Shown here piece after piece: positions 18,224-28,169 of a stretch of DNA of 64,000 bases; positions within the stretch are counted from its first letter, which is position 1, and every line of letters begins with the position of its first letter. The stretch is from Streptomyces kaniharaensis (GTDB taxonomy: Bacteria > Actinomycetota > Actinomycetes > Streptomycetales > Streptomycetaceae). The stretch covers positions 4,391,501 through 4,455,500 of the forward strand of contig NZ_WBOF01000001.1 of NCBI RefSeq assembly GCF_009569385.1, in the 5' to 3' direction. The notes under the pieces are model-generated. The model saw only the letters and a program-made list of their open reading frames with translations. It had not been told where the DNA came from and made no database searches. The translations under genes were made by a program, and so were the position numbers.

Positions 18224-19330
18224 GTGGGTGTGTCGGGATACGTGCCCGGGTGGCAGCCGCAGCACAGGTCCGGCGATCGGTCGGGGGGCCCGGCACGGAC
18301 CCCGGCGCCGAGCCGACCGCGCAGCAGCCCCGCCGCCCGGGCCAACCCGGCCCCCCGGATCACCGCGCTCGGCGGCGGCCAGGGCCTGTCCGCCTCGCTG
18401 TCCGCGCTGCGCCGGCTCACCAGCGACCTGACCGCCGTCGTCACCGTCGCCGACGACGGCGGCTCCAGCGGCCGGCTCCGCGCCGAGCTGGGCGTACTGC
18501 CCCCCGGCGACCTGCGCAAGGCGCTGGCGGCGCTGTGCGGGGACGACGACTGGGGCCGCACCTGGTCCGAGGTGATCCAGCAACGCTTCACCGGCAGCGG
18601 CGAGCTCGGCGGCCACGCCGTCGGCAACCTGCTGATCGTCGCCCTCTGGGAGAAGCTCGGCGACCCGGTGGCCGCCCTGGACTGGGTCGGCCGGCTGCTG
18701 AACGTCCAGGGCCGGGTGCTGCCGATGTCGGCCGTGCCGCTGGACATCGAGGCGAGCGTCCGCGGCCACGACCCGGCCCGCCCCGGCGAGGTGACGGCCG
18801 TCCGCGGCCAGGCCGACGTCGCGGTCACCCCCGGCACCGTGCAGTCGATCCGGCTGCTCCCCGACGAGCCGCCGGCCGTCCCGGAGGCCGTCGCGGCGGT
18901 CCGGGAGGCGGACTGGGTGGTGCTCGGACCCGGCTCCTGGTTCACCAGCGTGCTCCCGCACCTGCTGGTGCCGGATCTGGCCAAGGCGCTCGTCCAGACC
19001 CGCGCCCGCCGCCTGCTCACCCTGAACCTGGCCCCCCAGCCCGGCGAGACCGAGGGCTTCACCCCGCAGCGCCACCTGGAGGTCATCGCCGATCACGCTC
19101 CCGACCTCGCCGTGGATGCGATCCTGGTGGACGAGCGGGCCGTCACCGGCGGCGCCTTCGGCCAGGCCGACCTGGAAGGTCTGGAGAAGGCCGCCGAGCG
19201 GATGGGCGCCGCCCTGGTGCTCGGCCGTGTCGCCCGCACCGACGGCACCCCGCGACACGACCCGGAGCTGTTGGCGGCAGCGTACGACCGGATTTTCCGG
19301 ACACATGGAAGGATCGGGCCATGGCGATGA
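18224..19330 (+). CDS. yvcK: Gluconeogenesis factor YvcK (CofD-like)
   Basis: 368-residue protein of the YvcK/CofD family, a UDP-sugar-binding protein affecting central carbon use and cell wall. Family landmarks: ITALGGGQGLSASLSALR at about 46-63, VTVADDGGSSGRLR, LPPGDLRKALAAL and a VLGPGSWFTSVLPHLLV segment. The N-terminal 45 residues are Pro/Arg/Ser-rich and likely disordered. The GTG at 18224 has AGGAAC upstream; a second GTG two codons later is equally possible. The stop overlaps the start of whiA, so the two genes are coupled. Confidence 0.9.
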   Translation: MGVSGYVPGWQPQHRSGDRSGGPARTPAPSRPRSSPAARANPAPRITALGGGQGLSASLSALRRLTSDLTAVVTVADDGGSSGRLRAELGVLPPGDLRKALAALCGDDDWGRTWSEVIQQRFTGSGELGGHAVGNLLIVALWEKLGDPVAALDWVGRLLNVQGRVLPMSAVPLDIEASVRGHDPARPGEVTAVRGQADVAVTPGTVQSIRLLPDEPPAVPEAVAAVREADWVVLGPGSWFTSVLPHLLVPDLAKALVQTRARRLLTLNLAPQPGETEGFTPQRHLEVIADHAPDLAVDAILVDERAVTGGAFGQADLEGLEKAAERMGAALVLGRVARTDGTPRHDPELLAAAYDRIFRTHGRIGPWR

Positions 19331-20301
19331 CTCCAGCGGTGAAGGACGAGATCAGCCGGCTCCCGGTCACCCGGGCGTGCTGCCGCAAGGCGGAGGTGTC
19401 CGCGATCCTGCGATTCGCAGGCGGGCTGCACATCGTGAGCGGCCGCATCGTGATCGAGGCCGAACTCGACACGGGTGCGGCGGCCCGGCGGCTGCGCAAG
19501 GACCTCCTGGAGATCTTCGGGCACTCCTCCGACCTCGTGGTGATGGCCCCCGGCGGTCTGCGGCGCGGCAGCCGCTTCGTCGTCCGGGTGGTCAAGGACG
19601 GCGAGCTGCTCGCCCGCCAGACCGGACTGGTGGACGGCCGCGGGCGCCCGATCCGGGGCCTGCCCCCGGCGGTCGTCTCCGGGGCGACCTGCGACGCCGA
19701 GGCGGCCTGGCGCGGCGCCTTCCTGGCGCACGGCTCGCTCACCGAGCCCGGCCGCTCCTCCTCGCTGGAGATCACCTGCCCCGGCTCCGAGGCCGCCCTC
19801 GCCCTGGTCGGCGCGGCCCGCCGGCTCGGCATCCCCGCCAAGGCCCGCGAGGTCCGCGGTGTGGACCGGGTGGTCATCCGCGACGGCGACGCGATCGGCG
19901 CGCTGCTGACCCGGCTCGGCGCGCACGAGTCGGTGCTCGCCTGGGAGGAGCGCCGGATGCGGCGCGAGGTCCGGGCCACCGCCAACCGGCTGGCCAACTT
20001 CGACGACGCCAACCTGCGCCGCTCGGCCCGGGCCGCGGTGGCGGCCGGCGCCCGGGTGGCCCGCGCGCTGGAGATCCTCGGCGAGGAGGTGCCCGAGCAC
20101 CTGGCCGCGGCCGGCCAGCTGCGGATGCAGCACAAGCAGGCCTCGCTGGAGGAGCTGGGCGCGCTCGCCGACCCGCCGCTGACCAAGGACGCGGTGGCCG
20201 GCCGGATCCGCCGCCTGCTGGCGATGGCCGACAAGCGCGCCTCCGAGCTCGGCCTGCCGAGCACCGAGGCCAATCTGACCGACGAGATGGCGCTCAACTG
20301 A
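19321..20301 (+). CDS. whiA: DNA-binding developmental regulator WhiA
   Basis: 326-residue sporulation regulator. The N-terminal two thirds are a degenerate LAGLIDADG homing-endonuclease fold (AAWRGAFLAHGSLTEPGRSS is the recognisable core) and the C-terminal HTH contains ASLEELGALADPPLTKDAV. In Streptomyces WhiA acts with WhiB to switch on septation genes at sporulation. Starts at ATG 19321 or 19327; the MAMTPAVKDEISRLPVTRAC beginning matches known WhiA proteins, so I use 19321. Last gene of the uvrC-rapZ-yvcK-whiA run, followed by a terminator. This gene is the best sign that the host is a sporulating actinomycete. Confidence 0.96.
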   Translation: MAMTPAVKDEISRLPVTRACCRKAEVSAILRFAGGLHIVSGRIVIEAELDTGAAARRLRKDLLEIFGHSSDLVVMAPGGLRRGSRFVVRVVKDGELLARQTGLVDGRGRPIRGLPPAVVSGATCDAEAAWRGAFLAHGSLTEPGRSSSLEITCPGSEAALALVGAARRLGIPAKAREVRGVDRVVIRDGDAIGALLTRLGAHESVLAWEERRMRREVRATANRLANFDDANLRRSARAAVAAGARVARALEILGEEVPEHLAAAGQLRMQHKQASLEELGALADPPLTKDAVAGRIRRLLAMADKRASELGLPSTEANLTDEMALN

Positions 20302-20323
20302 CGTCACGCTCCGTGAGCGATCT

Positions 20324-20356
20324 GCGGCCGGTGTCCGGATTCCGGGCACCGGCCGC
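20324..20356 (+). terminator. whiA terminator
   Basis: GCGGCCGGTG and CACCGGCCGC (10 bp), with an inner CCGG/CCGG pair, 23 nt after the whiA stop codon. Confidence 0.8.
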
Positions 20357-20529
20357 GGCCGTGTCCGGAAGCCGCGGACGGCGTTCCGGCGCGCCCGGAT
20401 TGGTAGGGACCACTGCCCCCGTACCAACTGCCCGCCGGTCCAAGGACGGAAGGCCGGAAATCGCGTTTAGGACGCGCCACGCCAAGTCTGGCGAATCGGT
20501 GCGATGTGCCCTCCCAGGCCCGGGAGGGG

Positions 20530-20535
20530 TAGGGT
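20530..20535 (+). promoter_or_regulatory. -10 candidate for gap
   Basis: TAGGGT fits the streptomycete TAGRRT -10 pattern. The -35 region (around 20507) is poor. The predicted leader is about 70 nt. Confidence 0.4.
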
Positions 20536-20610
20536 CATAGGCGGTCGGGGACTTCCCAAATCTCACCCCCGTCGGCTTAGCTCCGGCGTACCTAACGAGG
20601 AGATCGGTTC

Positions 20611-21615
<1,005 letters not shown>

Positions 21616-21642
21616 CGCAGCGGGAGCTGACGTGAGATAGGG

Positions 21643-21683
21643 GCGAGGGCCCGGCTGGCGCACACTGCCATCCGGGCCCTCGC
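21643..21683 (+). terminator. gap terminator
   Basis: 12-bp stem GCGAGGGCCCGG/CCGGGCCCTCGC around a 17-nt loop, 27 nt after the gap stop codon. Confidence 0.75.
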
Positions 21684-21767
21684 TCTACATTCCCTCGTCT
21701 TCAGGCGGCCCCTGCGCCGTGCCGCCTCCCTGCGCACCGACCATCTCCCCAGGAGTCCGAAGAACCC

Positions 21768-22970
21768 GTGAAGACCATCGAAGACCTCGACGTCGCCGGC
21801 AAGCGCGTGTTCGTCCGCGCCGACCTGAACGTCCCGCTGGCCGGCGACCAGATCACCGACGACGGCCGGATCCGCGCCGTCGCCCCGACCATCGCCAAGC
21901 TCGTCGAGCGCGGTGCGAAGGTCGTCGTCGCCTCCCACCTCGGCCGCCCGAAGGGCGAGCCCGACCCGCAGTTCTCGCTCGCGCCGGTGGCCGTCCGGCT
22001 CGGCGAGATCCTCGGCAGGCCGGTCGCCGCCGCCACCGACACCGTGGGCGAGAGCGCCCGGGCCGCCGTCGCCGCGCTGGCCGACGGCGAGGTCGTGCTG
22101 CTGGAGAACCTGCGCTTCAACGCCGGCGAGACCAGCAAGGACGACGCCGAGCGCAAGGCCTTCGCCGAGCAGCTGGCCGCCCTCGCCGACCTCTACGTCG
22201 GCGACGGTTTCGGTGCCGTGCACCGCAAGCACGCCTCGGTGTACGACCTGCCGGCCCTGCTGCCGAACGCCGCCGGCGACCTGATCGCCACCGAGGTCGG
22301 TGTGCTGAAGAAGCTCACCGAGGACGTCCAGCGTCCGTACGTCGTCGTGCTCGGCGGCGCCAAGGTCTCCGACAAGCTCGGCGTCATCGACAACCTGCTG
22401 AAGAAGGCCGACCGGATCCTGATCGGCGGCGGCATGGCGTACACCTTCCTCAAGGCCAAGGGCCACGAGGTCGGCATCTCGCTGCTGCAGGCGGACCAGA
22501 TCCCGGTCTGCCTGGAGTACCTGGCGGAGGCCGAGAAGCGCGGCGTCGAGTTCGTCCTGCCGGTGGACGTCCTGGTGTCGGCGGACTTCCCGGACCTCAA
22601 GACCAAGGCCCCGGCCAACCCGGAGCTCGTCGACTCGGACAAGATCCCGGCCGACCAGGAGGGCCTGGACATCGGCCCGAAGACCCGCGAGCTGTACGCG
22701 GCGAAGCTGGCCGACGCCAGGACCGTGTTCTGGAACGGCCCGATGGGCGTCTTCGAGCACCCGGACTACGCGAACGGCACCAAGGCCGTCGCGCAGGGGC
22801 TGCTCGACAGCGACGCGTTCACCGTGGTCGGCGGCGGCGACTCCGCCGCGGCCGTCCGCATCCTGGGCTTCGACGAGACGAAGTTCGGGCACATCTCGAC
22901 CGGCGGTGGCGCGAGCCTCGAGTACCTGGAGGGCAAGACCCTCCCCGGTCTCGCCGCCCTGGAAGGCTGA
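21768..22970 (+). CDS. pgk: Phosphoglycerate kinase
   Basis: 400-residue two-domain kinase that makes ATP from 1,3-bisphosphoglycerate. N-terminal signature VFVRADLNVPLAG; substrate-binding ASHLGRPKGEPD and LLENLRFNAGE; C-terminal nucleotide-binding VLGGAKVSDKLGV, GGGMAYTFLKA and the catalytic-loop VVGGGDSAAAV. GTG start with AGGAG about 12 nt upstream; a TACATT -10 candidate at 21686 follows the gap terminator. tpiA begins 5 bp after the stop, so the two are co-transcribed. Confidence 0.97.
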   Translation: MKTIEDLDVAGKRVFVRADLNVPLAGDQITDDGRIRAVAPTIAKLVERGAKVVVASHLGRPKGEPDPQFSLAPVAVRLGEILGRPVAAATDTVGESARAAVAALADGEVVLLENLRFNAGETSKDDAERKAFAEQLAALADLYVGDGFGAVHRKHASVYDLPALLPNAAGDLIATEVGVLKKLTEDVQRPYVVVLGGAKVSDKLGVIDNLLKKADRILIGGGMAYTFLKAKGHEVGISLLQADQIPVCLEYLAEAEKRGVEFVLPVDVLVSADFPDLKTKAPANPELVDSDKIPADQEGLDIGPKTRELYAAKLADARTVFWNGPMGVFEHPDYANGTKAVAQGLLDSDAFTVVGGGDSAAAVRILGFDETKFGHISTGGGASLEYLEGKTLPGLAALEG

Positions 22971-22975
22971 AAGCA

Positions 22976-23761
22976 ATGACTGACCGTCTCCCGCTCATGG
23001 CGGGTAACTGGAAGATGAACCTCAACCACCTTGAGGCCATCCAGCACACCCAGAAGCTGACCTTCGCGCTGAACGACAAGGACTTCGAGGCCGTCGAGGT
23101 CGCCGTCCTGGTGCCGTTCACCGACCTGCGCTCGGTGCAGACCCTGGTCGACGGCGACAAGCTGAAGATCAAGTACGGCTCGCAGGACATCTCGCAGCAC
23201 GACTCCGGTGCCTACACCGGCGAGGTCTCCGGCCCGATGCTGGCCAAGCTCAAATGCACCTACGCGGTGATCGGCCACTCGGAGCGCCGCCAGTACCACG
23301 GCGAGAACGAGGAGATCGTCAACGCCAAGGTCAAGGCCGCCTACCGGGCCGGGATCACCCCGATCCTGTGCATCGGCGAGCCGCTGGAGATCCGCAAGGC
23401 CGGCACCCACGTCGAGTACACGCTGGCCCAGCTGGACGGCGCCCTCGCGGACATCCCGGCCGAGCAGGCCGAGTCCGTCGTGGTCGCCTACGAGCCGGTC
23501 TGGGCGATCGGCACCGGCGAGGTGGCCACCCCGGAGGACGCGCAGGAGGTTTGCGCCGCCATCCGCGGGCGGATCGCCGAGCTGTACGACGCCGAGCTGG
23601 CCGACAAGGTCCGCGTGCTGTACGGCGGTTCGGTCAAGGCGTCGAGCGCCGCCGGCCTGATGGCCAAGGCCGACATCGACGGCGGCCTGATCGGCGGTGC
23701 CTCGCTGGACGCCGACGAGTTCGTCAAGATCGTGCGCTACCGTGAGCAGGCAGTAGGCTAA
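22976..23761 (+). CDS. tpiA: Triosephosphate isomerase
   Basis: 261-residue TIM-barrel enzyme interconverting dihydroxyacetone phosphate and glyceraldehyde-3-phosphate. Catalytic Lys13 in GNWKMN, electrophilic His at about 101 in VIGHSERR, catalytic Glu at about 173 in YEPVWAIGTG and phosphate-binding loop YGGSVKASSAAGL. ATG at 22976, 5 bp after pgk, with GAAAG as a modest ribosome site; coupling to pgk is likely. Confidence 0.98.
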   Translation: MTDRLPLMAGNWKMNLNHLEAIQHTQKLTFALNDKDFEAVEVAVLVPFTDLRSVQTLVDGDKLKIKYGSQDISQHDSGAYTGEVSGPMLAKLKCTYAVIGHSERRQYHGENEEIVNAKVKAAYRAGITPILCIGEPLEIRKAGTHVEYTLAQLDGALADIPAEQAESVVVAYEPVWAIGTGEVATPEDAQEVCAAIRGRIAELYDAELADKVRVLYGGSVKASSAAGLMAKADIDGGLIGGASLDADEFVKIVRYREQAVG

Positions 23762-23785
23762 CGCCGCCGCAGCAACGTAGGCTTT

Positions 23786-23816
23786 GGGGCCGGACCGCCG
23801 TACGCGGCCCGGCCCC
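23786..23816 (+). terminator. Hairpin between tpiA and secG
   Basis: GGGGCCGG and CCGGCCCC (8 bp) with a GC-rich 15-nt loop, 24 nt after tpiA; a likely terminator or partial attenuator before secG. Confidence 0.6.
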
Positions 23817-23848
23817 TTCGCCGAAGATACGAGAGAGTTGGTCCCGTC

Positions 23849-24085
23849 GTGGTTATCGGGTTCTCGATTGCCCTGATCATCTTCAGTCTGCTGATGATCC
23901 TCCTGGTGCTGCTGCACAAGGGGAAGGGCGGCGGCCTGTCCGACATGTTCGGCGGGGGCGCGATGTCGACCGGCGGTGGCTCCGCGGTGGCCGAGCGCAA
24001 CCTGGACCGCATCACCATCGTGGTCGGCCTGGGCTGGTTCGCCAGCATCATCGTCCTCGGCCTGCTGCTCAAGTACCAGAAGTAG
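23849..24085 (+). CDS. secG: Preprotein translocase subunit SecG
   Basis: 78-residue inner-membrane protein of the SecYEG channel. Two hydrophobic helices are visible (about 3-22 and 56-75), separated by the Gly-rich GKGGGLSDMFGGGAMSTGGGS loop typical of SecG. GTG start with GAGAGAG upstream. The position after tpiA is the conserved actinobacterial arrangement. Confidence 0.93.
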   Translation: MVIGFSIALIIFSLLMILLVLLHKGKGGGLSDMFGGGAMSTGGGSAVAERNLDRITIVVGLGWFASIIVLGLLLKYQK

Positions 24086-24088
24086 CAC

Positions 24089-24121
24089 CGAGCCGGTACC
24101 GAGCCACGACGAGCCGGTACC
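24089..24121. repeat. 12-bp direct repeat after secG
   Basis: CGAGCCGGTACC occurs at 24089-24100 and 24110-24121, exactly 21 bp (two helix turns) apart. It may be a binding site or chance. Confidence 0.5.
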
Positions 24122-24214
24122 CGGAGCCGACGTAACCCTGACGCCCCGTCGTCCGAGCGCCTATCCTGGGACGGTCGGGGCGGAGGCGATGGTGGCGGAC
24201 CCTTAACTCCTGCT

Positions 24215-24220
24215 TACACT
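24215..24220 (+). promoter_or_regulatory. -10 candidate for the RbpA-like gene
   Basis: TACACT in a locally AT-rich patch 67 nt upstream of the gene start. No convincing -35. Confidence 0.35.
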
Positions 24221-24286
24221 AGGACGAATTTCGCCACCGACGCGCACCGCGGCGGGTCGGCGTACCAGCACGCAGGGAGTCAGACC

Positions 24287-24622
24287 GTGGCAAGTGGCAA
24301 TGCCATCCGTGGCAGCAGGGTCGGAGCGGGCCCGATGGGCGAGGCGGAGCGCGGCGAGTCCGCCCCGCGCAACCGGATCTCCTTCTGGTGCGCCAACAAG
24401 CACGAGACCCGGCCCAGCTTCGCGGCCGAGGCGGTCATCCCGGACACCTGGGACTGCCCGCGCTGCGGCTTCCCGGCCGGACAGGACGAGCACAACCCGC
24501 CGGCGCCCTCGCGCAACGAGCCGTACAAGACCCACCTCGCCTACGTCCGTGAGCGGCGCACCGACGCCGACGGCGAGGCGATCCTCGCCGAGGCGCTGGC
24601 CAAGCTGCGCGGCGAGATCTGA
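24287..24622 (+). CDS. RbpA-family RNA polymerase-binding protein (paralogue type)
   Basis: 111 residues. The C-terminal sigma-interaction segment KTHLAYVRERRTDADGEAIL corresponds to the KTHWDMLLERR segment of RbpA, and the N-terminal MASGNAIRGSRVG resembles the RbpA tail that reaches the active-site cleft. Cys35, Cys57 and Cys60 (with His39 nearby) could bind zinc. RbpA stabilises open complexes with the principal sigma factor. The canonical streptomycete RbpA is elsewhere on the chromosome as I recall; this gene beside secG looks like a second, divergent copy. GTG start with GGGAG upstream; a perfect terminator follows. Confidence 0.85.
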   Translation: MASGNAIRGSRVGAGPMGEAERGESAPRNRISFWCANKHETRPSFAAEAVIPDTWDCPRCGFPAGQDEHNPPAPSRNEPYKTHLAYVRERRTDADGEAILAEALAKLRGEI

Positions 24623-24644
24623 GCAATCCGGGCACCGAAGCCGA

Positions 24645-24679
24645 GAAGGGCGCCACCGTCAACGACGGTGGCGCCCTTC
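24645..24679. terminator. Bidirectional terminator between the RbpA-like gene and pgl
   Basis: Perfect 16-bp inverted repeat, GAAGGGCGCCACCGTC and complement, 3-nt loop, between convergent genes. Confidence 0.9.
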
Positions 24680-24693
24680 GGCGTTGTGGACCG

Positions 24694-25482
24694 CTACGCC
24701 GAGGCCGGCGGGTACAGCTGCGGCGGGATCCGCTCCGCGGCGGCCCGGTCCAGCAGCCACAGGGTGCGGCCGCGGCCGTACGCGCCGGAGGCGGGCGCCT
24801 GGAGCTCGCCGGGGCCGGACAGGGCCAGCGCGACCGCGCCCGCCTTGTCCTCGCCCGCCGCCAGCAGCCAGACCTCGCGGGCCGCCCGGATCGCCGGGAG
24901 GGTGAGCGAGATCCGGGTCGGCGGGGGCTTGGGGGCCCCGCGCACGCCGACCACGGTCAGCTCGGTCTCCCGCACGCCCGGGTGCTCGGGGAAGAGCGAG
25001 GCGATGTGGGTGTCCGGTCCGACGCCGAGCAGCAGCACGTCGAAGGCCGGGACGCCGAGCCGCTCGCCCGGCCCGGCCGCCTTCGCCAGCTCCTGCGCGT
25101 AGCGGGCGGCGGCGGCCTCCACGTCGGAGCCGTCCATGCCGTCCGAGGCGGGCATCTCGTGCACCCGCGCCGGGTCGAGCGGGACGGCGTCCAGCAGCTC
25201 GGCGCGGGCCTGGACGGCGTTGCGCTCCGGGTCCGCGGCGGGCACGAAGCGCTCGTCGCCCCACCAGAGGTCCAGCCGGGCCCAGTCGACCGCGTCGCGC
25301 GCCGGGGAGGCGGCGATCGCGGCCAGGAGGGCGTTGCCGTTGCGGCCGCCGGTGAGCACCACCGAGGCGGTGCCGCGGGCGGCCTGGGCGTCCACGATCC
25401 GGGTGATCAGCCGGGCCGCGGCGGCCTGGGCCATCAGCTCCTTGTCGCGGTGGACGACGAGCTGCGGGGTGGCGTTGGTCAT
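24694..25482 (-). CDS. pgl: 6-phosphogluconolactonase
   Basis: 262-residue DevB-type lactonase, second step of the oxidative pentose phosphate pathway. Family landmarks VLTGGRNGNALL, WWGDERFVP, AVQARAELLDAVPLDP and LLGVGPDTHIASLFPEHP. The ATG start overlaps the opcA stop (ATGA). Last gene of the tkt-tal-zwf-opcA-pgl operon, ended by the shared terminator at 24645-24679. Confidence 0.95.
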   Translation of the reverse strand: MTNATPQLVVHRDKELMAQAAAARLITRIVDAQAARGTASVVLTGGRNGNALLAAIAASPARDAVDWARLDLWWGDERFVPAADPERNAVQARAELLDAVPLDPARVHEMPASDGMDGSDVEAAAARYAQELAKAAGPGERLGVPAFDVLLLGVGPDTHIASLFPEHPGVRETELTVVGVRGAPKPPPTRISLTLPAIRAAREVWLLAAGEDKAGAVALALSGPGELQAPASGAYGRGRTLWLLDRAAAERIPPQLYPPASA

Positions 25483-26555
25483 GCGCCGTCCCCGGCGCTG
25501 CGCTTGGCGGCCTTCCGGGTGGAGGGCTTCTTCTCCGCGCCGTCGGACGTCACCCGGGTCGGGTTGGCCACGGCCGCCTCGGCGACCGCGTGTGCGACCT
25601 CGTGGGCCGCCGCGACCTCGGCGCTCGCGGGCTCGCGCAGCCGGTCCACGGGCGTGCGCACGGCCGACGCGTAGATGTCGTCCGGGTCGAGTCGGCGCAG
25701 CTCCTCGGCGATCAGCTCCGAGGTCTCGCGCCGCTTGAGCGCCACCTGGCGGTCCGGCGAGCCGGGCATGGAGAGCGTGCCCATCAGGCCGTCCGGGCGG
25801 TCCAGGGTGATGTCCCCGTCCTTGGTTCGCAGGTGCACCGCGGTGATGCCCGGGCCGCCGGTGACGACCCGCTCGACCGGGACGTGCAGCCGGTTGTGCA
25901 GCCAGAGGCCGAGCAGTTCCACGCTGGGGTTGTACGACTCGCCCTCGACCACCGCGGACAGGATCCGGGACGGGCGCTGGTCAAGCGCGGCGGCCAGCAT
26001 CGAGCGCCACCCGGTGATCCGGGTCCAGGCGAGGTCGGTGTCGCCCGGGGTGTAGCTCTGGGCCCGCTGGGCGAGCTGGCCGACCGGGGACTCGGCGGTG
26101 ACCGCGTCGGTGATGCGGCGCTGGGCGATCGAGCCCAGCGGGTCCTGCGCCGGGTGCATCGGCGCGTTGTCCGGCCACCAGACGACGACCGGGGCGTCCG
26201 GCAGCAGCAGCGGCAGGACGACCGACTGGGCGTGCGCGGCGAGCTCGCCGTGCATGCGCAGGACGACCGTCTCGCCGGAACCGGCGTCCGAGCCGACCAG
26301 GATCTCGGCGTCCAGCCGGGTCTCGGCGCGGGCCCGCGGCGAGCGCCCCGCGCGCTTGATCACCGCGAGGGTGCGCGAGGGGTGCTCGCGGGACGCGTCG
26401 TTGGCGGCCTTGAGGGCGTCGTACGCGCTGCCCTCGTCGGTGACGATCACCAGGGTGAGCACCATGCCGGCGGCGGTGGAGCCGCTGGCACGGCGCGCCT
26501 CCATCAGCGCGGCGTTGATCTTGCCGGACGTCGTGTTGGTGAGGTCGATCTTCAT
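25479..26555 (-). CDS. opcA: Glucose-6-phosphate dehydrogenase assembly/allosteric protein OpcA
   Basis: 358-residue actinobacterial and cyanobacterial protein that binds and activates glucose-6-phosphate dehydrogenase. The N-terminus MKIDLTNTTSGKINAALMEA and the block PVVVWWPDNAPMHPAQDPLG are diagnostic. The C-terminal tail is Ala/Lys-rich (EKKPSTRKAAKRSAG). It starts with the ATG that overlaps the zwf stop (ATGA), and its own stop overlaps pgl, so zwf, opcA and pgl are tightly coupled. Confidence 0.95.
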   Translation of the reverse strand: MKIDLTNTTSGKINAALMEARRASGSTAAGMVLTLVIVTDEGSAYDALKAANDASREHPSRTLAVIKRAGRSPRARAETRLDAEILVGSDAGSGETVVLRMHGELAAHAQSVVLPLLLPDAPVVVWWPDNAPMHPAQDPLGSIAQRRITDAVTAESPVGQLAQRAQSYTPGDTDLAWTRITGWRSMLAAALDQRPSRILSAVVEGESYNPSVELLGLWLHNRLHVPVERVVTGGPGITAVHLRTKDGDITLDRPDGLMGTLSMPGSPDRQVALKRRETSELIAEELRRLDPDDIYASAVRTPVDRLREPASAEVAAAHEVAHAVAEAAVANPTRVTSDGAEKKPSTRKAAKRSAGDGA

Positions 26556-28129
26556 GGCCGGCGCCAGCTCCTGCCGTCTCGTGCGAGCATCTCGTCGGCC
26601 TCGACCGGGCCCCAGGTCCCCGCCGGGTACTGGGCGGGCTTGCCGTGGGTGTCCCAGTACTTCTCGATCGGGTCGAGGATCTGCCAGGAGAGCTCGACCT
26701 CCTGGTGGCGCGGGAACAGGTTGGCGTCGCCGAGCAGCACGTCGAGGATGAGCCGCTCGTACGCCTCCGGGCTGGACTCGGTGAAGGACTCGCCGTAGGC
26801 GAAGTCCATCGTGACGTCCCGGACCTCGAAGGAGGTGCCCGGCACCTTGGAGCCGAACCGCACCGTCACGCCCTCGTCCGGCTGGACCCGGATGACCAGG
26901 GCGTTCTGCCCCAGCTCCTCGGTCGCGTAGGAGTCGAACGGCAGGTACGGGGCGCGCTGGAAGACCACCGCGATCTCGGTGACCCGGCGGCCCAGCCGCT
27001 TGCCGGTGCGCAGGTAGAACGGGACGCCCGCCCAGCGGCGGTTGTTGATCTCCAGCTTGATGGCCGCGTAGGTGTCGGTCTTGGACTCCGGGTTGATGCC
27101 GTCCTCGTCCAGGTAGCCGACCACCTCCTCGCCGCCCTGCCAGCCGGAGCTGTACTGCGCCCGCACGGTGTGCTTGCCGAGGTCGGCCGGGAGCTTGACG
27201 GCGCTGAGCACCTTGAGCTTCTCGGCCACCAGCGCCTTCGGGTGGAAGGACGCGGGCTCCTCGATGGCGGTGAGCGCCATCAGCTGGAGCAGGTGGTTCT
27301 GGATGACGTCGCGCGCCGAGCCGATGCCGTCGTAGTAGCCGGCCCGGCCGCCGATGCCGATGTCCTCGGCCATGGTGATCTGCACGTGGTCGACGTAGGA
27401 GCGGTTCCAGATCGGCTCGAACATCTGGTTGGCGAAGCGCAGCGCCAGGATGTTCTGGACGGTCTCCTTGCCCAGGTAGTGGTCGATCCGGAAGACCTCG
27501 TCCCGGGGGAAGACCTCGTGGACGACCTTGTTGAGCTCCTGGGCGCTCTCCAGGTCGTGGCCGAACGGCTTCTCGATCACCGCGCGGCGCCAGGATCCCT
27601 GCGGAGGGTCGGCCAGGCCGTGCTTCTTGAGCTGCTGGACGACGGTCGGGAAGAACTTCGGCGGGACGGACAGGTAGAAGGCGAAGTTGCCGCCGGTGCC
27701 CTGGGCCTTGTCCAGCTCCTCGATGGTCTGGCGGAGCTTGTCGAAGGCGTCGTCGTCGTCGAAGGTGCCCTGGACGAAGCGCATGCCCTTGGCGAGCTGC
27801 TGCCAGACCTCCTCCCGGAACGGGGTCCGCGCGTGCTCCTTGACCGCGTCGTGGACCTCCTTGGCGAAGTCCTCGTCCTCCCACTCGCGCCGGGCGAAGC
27901 CGACGAGCGAGAAGCCCGGCGGCAGCAGGCCGCGGTTGGCCAGGTCGTAGATCGCCGGCATCAGCTTCTTGCGGGACAGGTCGCCGGTGACCCCGAAGAT
28001 GACCAGACCCGACGGCCCCGCGATGCGCGGGAGCCGTCGGTCGGCGGGGTCACGAAGCGGGTTGACGGGCGCCGGCGGGGCGTTGCCCGCGTCCGACTCG
28101 TTCGTCAACTCGGGGAAATCAGTGCTCAC
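26552..28129 (-). CDS. zwf: Glucose-6-phosphate 1-dehydrogenase
   Basis: 525-residue NADP-dependent enzyme opening the oxidative pentose phosphate pathway. Coenzyme loop GVTGDLSRKK at about 46-55; active-site RIDHYLGKE; EKPFGHD; FYLRTGKRL. GTG start at 28129. The N-terminal 35 residues are a variable extension. It lies 40 bp after tal and overlaps opcA. Confidence 0.97.
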   Translation of the reverse strand: MSTDFPELTNESDAGNAPPAPVNPLRDPADRRLPRIAGPSGLVIFGVTGDLSRKKLMPAIYDLANRGLLPPGFSLVGFARREWEDEDFAKEVHDAVKEHARTPFREEVWQQLAKGMRFVQGTFDDDDAFDKLRQTIEELDKAQGTGGNFAFYLSVPPKFFPTVVQQLKKHGLADPPQGSWRRAVIEKPFGHDLESAQELNKVVHEVFPRDEVFRIDHYLGKETVQNILALRFANQMFEPIWNRSYVDHVQITMAEDIGIGGRAGYYDGIGSARDVIQNHLLQLMALTAIEEPASFHPKALVAEKLKVLSAVKLPADLGKHTVRAQYSSGWQGGEEVVGYLDEDGINPESKTDTYAAIKLEINNRRWAGVPFYLRTGKRLGRRVTEIAVVFQRAPYLPFDSYATEELGQNALVIRVQPDEGVTVRFGSKVPGTSFEVRDVTMDFAYGESFTESSPEAYERLILDVLLGDANLFPRHQEVELSWQILDPIEKYWDTHGKPAQYPAGTWGPVEADEMLARDGRSWRRP

Positions 28130-28169
28130 TTGATGGGCTCCGCTTTCGTGCGCTGTGTGAGCAGGAAGG

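Larger units (their letters stand above)
20302..20610 (+). other. whiA-gap intergenic region
   Basis: 309 bp without a gene. It holds the whiA terminator (20324-20356), a small CCTCCC/GGGAGG hairpin (20510-20527), a TAGGGT -10 candidate for gap, and a gap leader of about 70 nt ending in GAGGAG. No conserved ORF is seen. Confidence 0.6.
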
